Shown here piece by piece: positions 17,993-25,935 of a stretch of 39,801 nt of DNA. The stretch covers positions 1 through 39,801 of the forward strand of contig DVLT01000051.1 in NCBI GenBank assembly GCA_018715345.1, written 5' to 3'. Origin of the DNA: Candidatus Onthocola gallistercoris (GTDB lineage Bacteria; Bacillota; Clostridia; Lachnospirales; Lachnospiraceae). The notes below the pieces were generated by a model, which ran no database searches, had not been told where the DNA came from, and saw only the letters and a program-made list of their open reading frames with translations. Position 1 is the first letter of the stretch. Each line of letters opens with the position of its first letter. Made by a program: the position numbers and the translations under genes.

Positions 17993-18817
17993 ATGAAGAA
18001 ATTTGTGAGTGCTGCGCTTGCAGTCGTTTTGGCTGTATCCATGCTGACAGCCTGCAGTTCCGGCGGCAGTGCCGAAACACAGGCAGATACAACCGCTTCC
18101 ACAGAGACTGGCGCTGAAACAGCGGCAGAGACAACAGGAAGCTCTTCAAACGGCGATACATTGATCATGGCCACAGAGGCCGGCTTTGCGCCCTATGAAT
18201 ACACGGAAGACGGGGAGAATGTGGTTGGCGTGGATGTGGATATCGCCAATGAGATCGCGAATGCCATGGGCAAAGAACTGGTCATCCACAACATGACATT
18301 TGACGGCGCGTTGATGGCTGTACAGCAGGGACAGGCAGATTTTGCCGCAGCCGGCATCTCCGTAACACCGGAAAGGGAAGAAGTCATGGATTTCTCCATT
18401 GAGTACGCCACATCCCGTCAGGTTGTCGTTGTACTGAAAGACGCAGGCAAGATCGCGTCTGTGGATGATGTGACAGAAGGCACTCTTGTGGGTGTACAGA
18501 TGGGTACAACAGCAGACGGCTACTGTGCAGATCTGGGCTGTGAAGTGAAACAATATAATAAATATGCAGAAGCTGCTATGGAACTGAAGAATGATAAGCT
18601 TGACTGCATCGTTATGGATTCCCTGCCGGCGGAACAGCTGGTGGCAGCCAACGATGATCTGGAGATCCTGGACGGTGAACTGTTCACAGATAAATATGCC
18701 ATTGCTGTTCAGAAAGGCAATACCGAATTACTGGATCAGATCAATGAAGTACTTCAGACATTGATCGATGAAGGAAAGATCGATGAGTATACTTTGAACC
18801 ATACCATCAGCGAATAA
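17993..18817 (+). CDS. Amino-acid ABC transporter substrate-binding lipoprotein
   Basis: 274 aa family 3 solute-binding protein. The signal peptide MKKFVSAALAVVLAVSMLTAC ends in the lipobox LTAC, so it should be lipid-anchored outside the membrane. A Thr/Glu/Ala/Ser-rich linker follows (about 22-48). The binding domain shows TEAGFAPYEY, VGVDVDIANEIANAMGKEL and ITGxSV-like AAAGISVTPEREEVMDFSIEY. ATG 17993 follows AAGGAGGAGAA; the longer frame from 17903 would put coding sequence over the promoter. Permease and ATPase genes follow. The substrate is probably a polar amino acid, but the exact one cannot be read. Confidence 0.95.
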   Translation: MKKFVSAALAVVLAVSMLTACSSGGSAETQADTTASTETGAETAAETTGSSSNGDTLIMATEAGFAPYEYTEDGENVVGVDVDIANEIANAMGKELVIHNMTFDGALMAVQQGQADFAAAGISVTPEREEVMDFSIEYATSRQVVVVLKDAGKIASVDDVTEGTLVGVQMGTTADGYCADLGCEVKQYNKYAEAAMELKNDKLDCIVMDSLPAEQLVAANDDLEILDGELFTDKYAIAVQKGNTELLDQINEVLQTLIDEGKIDEYTLNHTISE

Positions 18818-18833
18818 TACCTTGACCAGTGAT

Positions 18834-18867
18834 ATACCCTAAGCCTTAAAGGGCTTAGGGTATTTTG
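18834..18867 (+). terminator. Hairpin/attenuating terminator between binding protein and permease
   Basis: A perfect 12-bp stem (18834-18845 with 18852-18863) and 6-nt loop are followed by TTTTGTT. Its position inside the operon suggests partial termination or 3'-end stabilisation, so that the binding protein is made in excess of the permease and ATPase. Confidence 0.82.
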
Positions 18868-18888
18868 TTAAAATACGAAGGAGGTCTG

Positions 18889-19611
18889 ATGAATCCGATG
18901 CTGCAGTGGCTGGAAGAGTGCGGGGATTCTTTTTACCGCGCGTTTATAGAAAAAGACAGGTATCTTGCTTATTTCAGAGGTTTCAGGACAACGCTCATAC
19001 TCTCTTTATTTGCCGTATTATTGGGTGTGGGTATAGGCCTGATCTTGGCTTTGATCAAATATATGGCGAATCATATGAAAAAAGGCGTCATACTCAGAGT
19101 GCTGAATTGGATAGCGAACATCTATATCGCGATCATCCGGGGCACACCGGTATATGTTCAGCTTCTCATCATCTACTTTATCATTTTTGCCCAACTGGAC
19201 GCATCGCCCATTGTGGCCGGTGTGATCTGCTTTGGGATCAATTCCAGCGCCTATGTGGCAGAGGTTATACGGGCAGGAATAGAAGCGGTGGATGGGGGCC
19301 AGATGGAAGCCGGACGTTCACTGGGACTTGGATGGGGCCAGACGATGATCTCCATTATCCTTCCCCAGGCCATCAAGAACATACTGCCGGCTCTGGGCAA
19401 TGAGTTTATCACCCTGATCAAAGAGACGGCCATCGTGGGAACGATCGCCGTGTTGGATGTGACCAAGGCGGCGCAAAATGTGGGCGTGATCACCTATGAA
19501 TATCTTCCGCCCCTGTTGATCACAGCAGCCATGTACCTTGTTGTGGTCATCATATTGACAAAACTTCTCGGCATCTTTGAAAGGAGGCTGGCTCAAAGTG
19601 ATCGACGTTAA
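18889..19611 (+). CDS. Amino-acid ABC transporter permease
   Basis: 240 aa HisM/GlnP-type integral membrane protein with about five helices. The cytoplasmic EAA loop that contacts the ATPase is clear: [34 protein letters not shown]. Family segments [16 protein letters not shown] and [20 protein letters not shown] are present. ATG 18889 lies four bases after GAAGGAGGT; upstream codons of the longer frame lie in the hairpin tail. It overlaps the ATPase gene by 14 bases. Confidence 0.95.
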   Translation: MNPMLQWLEECGDSFYRAFIEKDRYLAYFRGFRTTLILSLFAVLLGVGIGLILALIKYMANHMKKGVILRVLNWIANIYIAIIRGTPVYVQLLIIYFIIFAQLDASPIVAGVICFGINSSAYVAEVIRAGIEAVDGGQMEAGRSLGLGWGQTMISIILPQAIKNILPALGNEFITLIKETAIVGTIAVLDVTKAAQNVGVITYEYLPPLLITAAMYLVVVIILTKLLGIFERRLAQSDRR

Positions 19612-20323
19612 AGGCTTATGCAAATCATTTGGAGACAATCATGTCCTCAGAAATATCGACGAGCATATTGAAAAAGGTGAAAAAGTGGTCATTGTGGGAC
19701 CGTCCGGCTCCGGAAAGAGCACCTTCTTACGGTGCCTGAACCTGCTGGAAAGACCGACAGCCGGCACGATCACATTTGAAGGGCAGGATATCACCTCTGC
19801 CCGGGCAAAAGAAGTCAACAAGATACGTCAAAAGATGGGAATGGTCTTTCAGCATTTTAACCTGTTCAATCATCTGACCATTATCGACAATATCACCTTG
19901 GCTCCGGTGAAGCTGAAACTCATGTCCAAAGAAGAGGCGGAGAAGAAAGCCATGGAACTTTTACGACGGGTCGGGCTGGAAGATAAGGCGATGGCCTATC
20001 CGGCTCAGCTGTCCGGCGGGCAGAAACAGCGTATTGCCATCGTCCGTTCGCTGGCCATGAACCCGGATGTGATGCTCTTTGATGAGCCGACTTCCGCCCT
20101 GGATCCTGAGATGGTGGGAGAAGTACTGGATCTGATGAAACAGCTGGCAGATTCGGGCATGACCATGGTGGTCGTTACCCATGAGATGGGCTTCGCCAGA
20201 GAAGTGGGATCCCGGGTACTGTTTATGGCAGATGGACATATCCTGGAACAGAATACGCCGGAAGAATTTTTCAATCATCCGAAGAATGACCGGCTGAAGG
20301 ACTTCTTGTCCAAAGTATTATAA
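19598..20323 (+). CDS. Amino-acid ABC transporter ATP-binding protein
   Basis: 241 aa GlnQ/HisP-type ATPase that drives the permease from the cytoplasmic side. Walker [11 protein letters not shown]-loop [11 protein letters not shown], signature LSGGQKQR, Walker [15 protein letters not shown] and switch His (VVTHEMGFA) are all in order. GTG 19598 is preferred: AAGGAGG at 19581-19587 lies ten bases upstream, and the TTG at 19577 would place that site inside the protein. It is the last gene of the operon, followed by a strong terminator. Confidence 0.96.
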   Translation: MIDVKGLCKSFGDNHVLRNIDEHIEKGEKVVIVGPSGSGKSTFLRCLNLLERPTAGTITFEGQDITSARAKEVNKIRQKMGMVFQHFNLFNHLTIIDNITLAPVKLKLMSKEEAEKKAMELLRRVGLEDKAMAYPAQLSGGQKQRIAIVRSLAMNPDVMLFDEPTSALDPEMVGEVLDLMKQLADSGMTMVVVTHEMGFAREVGSRVLFMADGHILEQNTPEEFFNHPKNDRLKDFLSKVL

Positions 20324-20348
20324 TAAGGTAATGACAGACGTGATATCT

Positions 20349-20384
20349 GGCCGCCGCTTCCTTTTTGGAGCGGCGGCCTTTTTT
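20349..20384 (+). terminator. Intrinsic terminator of the amino-acid transporter operon
   Basis: GGCCGCCGCT (20349-20358) pairs perfectly with AGCGGCGGCC (20369-20378), followed by six T. Confidence 0.93.
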
Positions 20385-20387
20385 GAG

Positions 20388-20416
20388 TATACAAATAAAT
20401 CAATGTCATTTATAAT
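20388..20416 (+). promoter_or_regulatory. Promoter of the ATPase/nuclease-like pair
   Basis: TATACA (20388-20393) and TATAAT (20411-20416) are separated by 17 bp in an AT-rich stretch. The untranslated leader of about 100 bases contains a 7-bp hairpin, AAATCCG with CGGATTT, near 20471-20493. Confidence 0.5.
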
Positions 20417-20525
20417 ATAATTTATATCATAATAAATGGGTGGACAAACTAGAAAGGTGGATAAGCCGCCCAAATCCGGTTGGAGAACGGATTTGAGGAC
20501 TAAAAAGAATCTGGAGGCGAGGACG

Positions 20526-21614
20526 ATGACAATCAACAGAGTAAAACTTGATAATTTCATGATTTTTGATCATTTGGATATAGAGTTTTCACCAAATATA
20601 AATATTGTAAGCGGAGAGAACAATACGGGCAAGACAGCTGTCATTAAATTGATTTATTCACTGTTAAAGGGTTATTCGGAGGCCTGTCTGTCTAAAGGTG
20701 ATGTCACAAAGGAAAAGATAGAGTCCAAGCTTGTCAGCAAATTGCAGGGGGTGTTCAGACCAGATAAAGATGCCGTGGGAAGACTGGTCAATCGTCGGCA
20801 GGGAAGCAACCACGCGGATATAGTTCTATGGTTTGATGATTATTCTAAGACAAAGATAGCTTTCGGTAATCGTCAGGAAAAACATCTTGAAATAGAGGGA
20901 GCATTTTTTGACGGACTAAAGAGCTTTGAATCGGAATATCCGCAGCCGGTTTATATACCCCCTAAAGAAATCATTTCTGCCACAGAAAATTTTGAATCGT
21001 TGTATGCGGATTATCATATTGCATTTGAAGAGACCTATTATGATCTGACCAGGCTTTTGGGACGTCCACTGCGCAAAGGGCCGAATACGGCAGAACAGAA
21101 GCAGGTGCTGAAAAGCTTTGAACAAATAGTCAATGGAAGTATTATACAGCGGGACAGAAAATTTTATTTAAAAGTCAAAGGCGCCGGAGAGTTTGAAATG
21201 GGGCTTGTCTCTGAAGGCTATCGTAAGATCGTGACGATCATGTATCTGATCCTTTCAGGAAGTTTGTCCAAAAATGCGGTATTGTTCTGGGATGAACCGG
21301 AAACCAATATGAATCCCAAAATGATACGGCCGTTGGTGGATGCCATCATAGAATTGGCTCGAATGGGAGTACAAGTATTTGTAACAACCCATGATTACTT
21401 TGTACAGCAGTGCTTTAATATGGCAGCTCTGTATGCAGAAGACAATGGGAAACAAAAATCATTGAATTATAATTTCCTGTCACTTTATAAAAGTGAAAAT
21501 GAGATACGATGCGAACAGGCTTCCAACTTGTCCGATTTAAAACATAATCCGGTCATGGAAGAATTTGATCTGCTTTATGACAGAGAACAGGAGATGATGT
21601 ATGGAAGCAGATAG
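20526..21614 (+). CDS. AAA-type (RecF/OLD-like) ATPase, candidate defence component
   Basis: 362 aa. The N-terminus is an SMC/RecF-like half: FMIFDHLDIEFSPNINIVSGENNTGKTAVIKLIYSLL, with P-loop GENNTGKT at about 26-33. The C-terminal half has the signature-like VSEGYRKIVTIMYLIL, Walker B AVLFWDEPETNMNP and the switch region VFVTTHDYF. There is no long coiled coil and no TOPRIM domain, so it is of the small AAA_15/AAA_21 type. ATG 20526 lies eight bases after GGAGG (20513-20517); the earlier ATG at 20436 has no ribosome site. It overlaps the downstream gene by 14 bases, so the proteins are probably made together. Many relatives act in anti-phage systems; that role is inferred here. Confidence 0.85.
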   Translation: MTINRVKLDNFMIFDHLDIEFSPNINIVSGENNTGKTAVIKLIYSLLKGYSEACLSKGDVTKEKIESKLVSKLQGVFRPDKDAVGRLVNRRQGSNHADIVLWFDDYSKTKIAFGNRQEKHLEIEGAFFDGLKSFESEYPQPVYIPPKEIISATENFESLYADYHIAFEETYYDLTRLLGRPLRKGPNTAEQKQVLKSFEQIVNGSIIQRDRKFYLKVKGAGEFEMGLVSEGYRKIVTIMYLILSGSLSKNAVLFWDEPETNMNPKMIRPLVDAIIELARMGVQVFVTTHDYFVQQCFNMAALYAEDNGKQKSLNYNFLSLYKSENEIRCEQASNLSDLKHNPVMEEFDLLYDREQEMMYGSR

Positions 21615-22239
21615 AAATTTTGTTGATGAAAGTACGCTTAGATTTATATTCGATAAGTGTGTCAATGTTGTCAAATTTGATGAAACCGCTTTTTACAGAA
21701 ACAGATTTAACGGTTTCCCGGGAGCCAAAGGTGTGGATATCATTGCAGAATCGGATGAAAGCATCCAGCTGATCGAGATTAAAGATTGTCTGGGGTATGA
21801 GACGGAAAATATATGGCGTACAAGCGTTGACAACAGTAAGTTGAAATCCGCTCCGTCGGGTCTGCCTGCAGACAGCAGCTTTGATATCGAAGTTGTGCAA
21901 AAAGTAATGGCTACGATCGCTTGCCTGTATGGAGCGTGGTCGAAATCGGAGCGGATGCAGCAGTCCGTAGTTTTGTCTGATTTTTGGAAAGCATTTACAA
22001 ATGATAAGATAACGAAAGATAAGAAAAAACTGCGGATTGTTTTATTTTTGGAGGGTGATTTTTATGCCAACGGACCAAAGAGCAGAAATAAAAAAATGAT
22101 CATGAAACGGCTTCAGGACAGTATCAAAGGACATTTGTCCTGGCTGAACTGTCAGGTGGCGGTGGAGGATTCAAATACATATGCGAAACAGTTTTTTACA
22201 GTAAAAAGATTGGCTGTTCCAAGGCAGACAAAAAAATGA
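21601..22239 (+). CDS. Putative PD-(D/E)XK nuclease-like partner of the ATPase
   Basis: 212 aa, not assignable to a named family by eye. Residues about 34-60 read FNGFPGAKGVDIIAESDESIQLIEIKD: an aspartate in a strand followed about a dozen residues later by E-I-K, the spacing of a PD-(D/E)XK nuclease core. A helix with a conserved-looking Gln (VVQKVMATIACLYG) follows. The C-terminal third is basic (RLQDSIKGHLSWL), suitable for nucleic-acid contact. No signal peptide or membrane helix. It starts inside the ATPase gene, implying a two-protein unit. Catalysis is a prediction from a short motif. Confidence 0.7.
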   Translation: MEADRNFVDESTLRFIFDKCVNVVKFDETAFYRNRFNGFPGAKGVDIIAESDESIQLIEIKDCLGYETENIWRTSVDNSKLKSAPSGLPADSSFDIEVVQKVMATIACLYGAWSKSERMQQSVVLSDFWKAFTNDKITKDKKKLRIVLFLEGDFYANGPKSRNKKMIMKRLQDSIKGHLSWLNCQVAVEDSNTYAKQFFTVKRLAVPRQTKK

Positions 22240-22261
22240 GAAACAAATAAATGATCATCAG

Positions 22262-22297
22262 CGCCATTCTGCGTCCGGGTACGGAGGATGGCGTTTT
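22262..22297 (+). terminator. Intrinsic terminator after the ATPase/nuclease-like pair
   Basis: CGCCAT (22262-22267) pairs with ATGGCG (22288-22293), TCCG pairs with CGGA inside the loop, and TTTT follows. It ends transcription of the two-gene unit before the helicase promoter. Confidence 0.6.
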
Positions 22298-22354
22298 GTA
22301 CTTGATAAAAACCATTTTAACGGCTGGACTGTGCTTTATTCGACATGGGTTCTG

Positions 22355-22363
22355 TGTTATAAT
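22355..22363 (+). promoter_or_regulatory. Extended -10 promoter of the DinG-like helicase gene
   Basis: TGTTATAAT: the TG of an extended -10 followed by a perfect TATAAT (22358-22363). No good -35 is seen 17 bp upstream (TTTATT). The start codon lies 22 bp downstream of the -10. Confidence 0.6.
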
Positions 22364-22385
22364 GTTGACAATGAGGAGGACAGCT

Positions 22386-24779
22386 ATGGATAAAGAGAAT
22401 GTCCATGTTTCTGTGAGAAATCTGGTGGAATTTATCCTTCGCCATGGGGATATCGACAAGCGGTTGGGGGAACTGAAAGACCCGGCCGTCATGCTGGCGG
22501 GAAGCCGGCTTCACCGGAGGATCCAAAAGGCGGCCGGAGGCGGCTACCGGGCGGAAGTGACCCTTTCATGCTGCTATCCGGCAGACGAAACACTGGATAT
22601 CACAGTGGAGGGCCGAGCCGATGGCATCATCACAGAAAAAGACCGGGTCGTCATTGATGAGATCAAAGGTATTACAGGCGATGTAAACCGGATCGAAGAA
22701 CCGGAGTTACTGCATGTGGCCCAGGCTTCTTGCTACGCCTACATGTATGGGCTGCAGCATCCTGGACAGCCTTTGGGACTCCGGATCACCTATGGACAGC
22801 TGGAGACGGAAGAACTCCGATATTTTGAGCAGACACTGGAGTGGGACATCCTCAGAAAATGGTTTGAAGATCTGATATCGGCCTATGCGGTGTGGGCCAG
22901 ATGGAAATTGGACTGGCTTGAAGAAAGGCAAAAGTCGATCACAGATATTCATTTTCCTTTTCCCTACAGGGAAGGACAGAAGCGGATGATTTCCGGTGTT
23001 TACCGGACCATTGAGCAGCAAAAGCAGATATTCATACAGGCGCCTACAGGGACCGGAAAGACATTGGGGACGGTTTTCCCCACTTTAAAAGCCATGGGAG
23101 CCGGAGCGTGTGATTTCATCTTTTACCTGACAGCCAAGACCATTGCCAGGACGGTGGCGGAAGATGGCTGCCGACTGCTCCAGGATCATGGTCTGTCTTT
23201 AAAACGGATCACGCTGACAGCAAAAGAAAAAATCTGTCCTCAGGAGGAATGCATCTGCCAACCGGAACTGTGCCGGCGGGCAAAAGGTCATTTTGACCGG
23301 ATCAATGACGCCATATTTGACATGATCACCCATGAAGATGCCATGGATCGTCGGACAGTGGAAGATTATGCTGAAAGGTATCAGGTATGCCCGTACGAAT
23401 TTCAGCTGGATACAGCGGAATGGTGCGACATGGTCATCGGTGATTATAACTATGCATTTGATCCGGATGCCTGCCTGAAACGTCTTTATGCGGATCCGAT
23501 GAAAAAGCGGGTGCTTCTTGTGGACGAAGCCCACAATCTGGTGGATCGGGCCCGGGAGATGTATAGCGCCAGCATATCCATGCTGCGTCTGGGCGGACTG
23601 CGAAAAAAGATGAGAGGGATCAGCTCTCCCATCGTCCGAAAAGCGGGCAAATGTATACGGGACATGAAAGATTACCAGAGACGACTGGAAGAGTCCGGGA
23701 AGAGAGGGCTTAAACTTTCTGAGATCGGCATATTTTCGGTGGATATGTTGCGGCTGGCTTCGGAGATGGAAGCTTATCTGAAAGGAGACATTCCGACGGT
23801 CCAGAGGGAAAGCATCATCGATGATTATTTTGAAATCCGCCGCTTTGTCAATGCCTGTGACCGGATGACGGATAAATATATATCCTATATCCAATATCCG
23901 CAAGATGATGATAAAGATATATGGCTGACTGTTTGTTGTGTGGATCCTTCGGGGGATCTGAAAGAATATTTGAGTCTATGCCGGAGTACCGTGTTTTTCT
24001 CAGCCACACTTTTACCAGTGGGATATTACAAGGAGCTTTTGAGCACCACCGCCAAAGAGGACTATGACTTGTATGTGACTTCGCCTTTTTCAAAAGAGAA
24101 TCGGCTGCTGCTGACGGCTACGGATGTGAGCAGTCGGTACAACAGGCGGGGGGTGGAAGAATACACCCGGATCGCAGAGTATATCCGTCGGATCGTCCGG
24201 GGAAAAAACGGCAATTATATGGTGTTTTTTCCGTCCTATGTGTTTATGAGGGAAGTATTCGAGATCTTTTCCGAAAGAGAATTGAGAAAAGCCGGTTCGG
24301 GGATCCAGGTGATCTGTCAGGAAAGCGGTATGGATGAAGCAAAGAAGCAGCAGTTTTTGGAATGGTTCCAGGAATCGCCCCATTCCACTACCATTGGCTT
24401 TTGCGTCCTGGGCGGCGTGTTTTCGGAAGGCATAGATTTGCCATCCGACCGGCTGATCGGGGCTGTGATCGTGGGAACAGGCTTGCCGGGACTTTGTGTG
24501 GAGCGGGAATTTCTCAAAGACTATTTTGATGAAAAGCTGGGCAGCGGTTTTGATTATGCTTATCGGTTCCCCGGCATGAATAAAGTGTTCCAGGCCGGAG
24601 GACGGGTCATACGGTCGGAAAAGGATGTGGGCGTCATCGCGCTATTAGATGAACGGTTTAATCATAATCTGTATCAGCGACTATTCCCTGCGGAGTGGTC
24701 GCCCGTCACAAAAGTGACTTTACAGACACTAGAGGAAACGCTGGAACAATTCTGGACAGCGAAGGAGGAAATTTGGTGA
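22386..24779 (+). CDS. DinG/XPD-family DNA helicase with N-terminal nuclease-like domain
   Basis: 797 aa. Residues about 1-140 resemble a PD-(D/E)XK domain of Cas4/AddB type: GRADGIITEKDRVVIDEIKG (D...E-I-K) then HVAQASCYAYMYG. The superfamily 2 helicase follows: Walker A QAPTGTGKTLG, DEAH box LLVDEAHNLVDRAREM, late motif GQ-like GGRVIRSEKDVGVIALLDER. Cysteines in CPQEECICQPELC and VCPYEF fit the XPD/DinG iron-sulfur cluster. ATG 22386 follows GAGGAGGA and lies after the TATAAT; the frame from 22251 would cover the terminator and promoter. Its stop overlaps the next gene by four bases. Likely a repair helicase. Confidence 0.9.
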   Translation: MDKENVHVSVRNLVEFILRHGDIDKRLGELKDPAVMLAGSRLHRRIQKAAGGGYRAEVTLSCCYPADETLDITVEGRADGIITEKDRVVIDEIKGITGDVNRIEEPELLHVAQASCYAYMYGLQHPGQPLGLRITYGQLETEELRYFEQTLEWDILRKWFEDLISAYAVWARWKLDWLEERQKSITDIHFPFPYREGQKRMISGVYRTIEQQKQIFIQAPTGTGKTLGTVFPTLKAMGAGACDFIFYLTAKTIARTVAEDGCRLLQDHGLSLKRITLTAKEKICPQEECICQPELCRRAKGHFDRINDAIFDMITHEDAMDRRTVEDYAERYQVCPYEFQLDTAEWCDMVIGDYNYAFDPDACLKRLYADPMKKRVLLVDEAHNLVDRAREMYSASISMLRLGGLRKKMRGISSPIVRKAGKCIRDMKDYQRRLEESGKRGLKLSEIGIFSVDMLRLASEMEAYLKGDIPTVQRESIIDDYFEIRRFVNACDRMTDKYISYIQYPQDDDKDIWLTVCCVDPSGDLKEYLSLCRSTVFFSATLLPVGYYKELLSTTAKEDYDLYVTSPFSKENRLLLTATDVSSRYNRRGVEEYTRIAEYIRRIVRGKNGNYMVFFPSYVFMREVFEIFSERELRKAGSGIQVICQESGMDEAKKQQFLEWFQESPHSTTIGFCVLGGVFSEGIDLPSDRLIGAVIVGTGLPGLCVEREFLKDYFDEKLGSGFDYAYRFPGMNKVFQAGGRVIRSEKDVGVIALLDERFNHNLYQRLFPAEWSPVTKVTLQTLEETLEQFWTAKEEIW

Positions 24780-25672
24780 AGATTGGTTTTATCGGCCTTG
24801 GTACGATGGGAAGTGCCATGTGTCAGAATATTACCCGGAAGCATGACGACAGCGTGTTTGCTTATGATATCCGTCCGGATGCTCTGGAAGCGGCGGTTTC
24901 CCAGGGAGCCGTGGCCTGTACTTCGGCGGCGGAGATCGCCAGAAGGGCGGATCTGATCTTTACGATGGTCCAGACGTCTTTACAGGTATTGTCCATTTAT
25001 GAGGAGATGCTGCCGGAACTGAATGAAGAAAAGATCTGTGTGGACATGAGTACCATTTATCCGGATGTGACTTTGCGGGTCCACCATATGTTGGAAGAAA
25101 AGGGAACGGCCTTTTTAGACGCGCCGGTGGTCCGCTCAAAGGGCGAAGCCATCATGGGCACGGTGGGTATTTATGTGGGAGGCGACTGGGATGTCTATCA
25201 GAAGATACGGCCCATATTGGCCTATATGGGGCGGAGTTTGATCCATATAGGAGGCGTGGGCAGCGGCATTATCATGAATATCTGTCATAATGTGGCTGTG
25301 GCTCAGATACAGAATGCTGTCAATGAAGCCTTGGCCTTGGCTGAGTCCCAGAATATCGATATGGATCGTTTTGCGGCAGCCCTGTCATATGGAGGCGGCC
25401 AGAATGCCTATCTGGATGCCAAATTGACAAAACTTGAAACGGAGGATTTCACACCAGAATATTCGGTGGATCAGATGACAAAGGCCATCCGCATCTGTGA
25501 ACGATTTGCCGATATGAACGATATGGATCTGCCGGGGATGAAAGCAGCCCAGGCGGTTTATAAAAAAGCCGGAGAAGAAGGCATGGGAGGAGAGGATTAT
25601 TGCGCAACGGTCAAGATCGTCCGTTCCATGGTCCATAGTCATGCCGACACAGACGGCAAGGAAATATATTAA
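24776..25672 (+). CDS. NAD(P)-dependent beta-hydroxyacid dehydrogenase
   Basis: 298 aa, standard length for the 3-hydroxyisobutyrate / tartronate-semialdehyde reductase family. The Rossmann start KIGFIGLGTMGSAMCQNI binds NAD(P). FLDAPVVRSKGEAIMGT matches the family's DAPVSGG substrate region, and the GSGIIMNICHN segment fits the helix with the catalytic lysine position, though Asn/Ile replaces the usual K-x-x-N-N pattern (GxGxxxKxxxN), so activity or substrate may differ. GTG 24776 lies seven bases after AAGGAGG and overlaps the helicase stop (GTGA). Substrate unknown; the next genes are hydrogenase-related, but a functional link is not evident. Confidence 0.85.
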   Translation: MKIGFIGLGTMGSAMCQNITRKHDDSVFAYDIRPDALEAAVSQGAVACTSAAEIARRADLIFTMVQTSLQVLSIYEEMLPELNEEKICVDMSTIYPDVTLRVHHMLEEKGTAFLDAPVVRSKGEAIMGTVGIYVGGDWDVYQKIRPILAYMGRSLIHIGGVGSGIIMNICHNVAVAQIQNAVNEALALAESQNIDMDRFAAALSYGGGQNAYLDAKLTKLETEDFTPEYSVDQMTKAIRICERFADMNDMDLPGMKAAQAVYKKAGEEGMGGEDYCATVKIVRSMVHSHADTDGKEIY

Positions 25673-25692
25673 TAAATACGGGAGGACATTTT

Positions 25693-25935
25693 ATGGTTAT
25701 TACAATTTGCATTGGGAGTTCATGTCATTTAAAAGGCTCCAGAAACATCATTCAGAGATTGGAAAGCAGGATCAAAGAAAAAAAACTGGATGACAAGATC
25801 GAACTGAACGGTTCGTTCTGTACCGGACAGTGTGCCAAAGGCGTCTGTGTAAAGATCGATGATGAATTGTTTTCCGTGTCGCCGGAAACAGTGGACAGCT
25901 TTTTTGATAACGAAGTTCTTAGGAGGTTGGATTAG
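25693..25935 (+). CDS. Thioredoxin-like [2Fe-2S] ferredoxin
   Basis: 80 aa, a NuoE/HydC-like thioredoxin-fold domain. Four cysteines suit a [2Fe-2S] cluster: CIGSSCH near the N-terminus, then CTGQCAKGVC in the middle. The rest (VKIDDELFSVSPETVDSFF) matches the family's C-terminal helix region. No signal peptide. It precedes the PAS-hydrogenase with no gap (its stop abuts that gene's TTG start), so it is probably the electron carrier for the sensory hydrogenase or its partner. Confidence 0.88.
   Translation: MVITICIGSSCHLKGSRNIIQRLESRIKEKKLDDKIELNGSFCTGQCAKGVCVKIDDELFSVSPETVDSFFDNEVLRRLD

Noticed and set aside
20436-20525. Longer N-terminus for the AAA-type ATPase from ATG 20436
   Set aside because: No ribosome site, extension unlike the family start, and it would put coding sequence directly after the promoter; ATG 20526 has GGAGG at correct spacing.
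22251-22385. 45-residue N-terminal extension of the DinG-like helicase
   Set aside because: It would run through an intrinsic terminator and an extended -10 promoter; ATG 22386 has a strong ribosome site.
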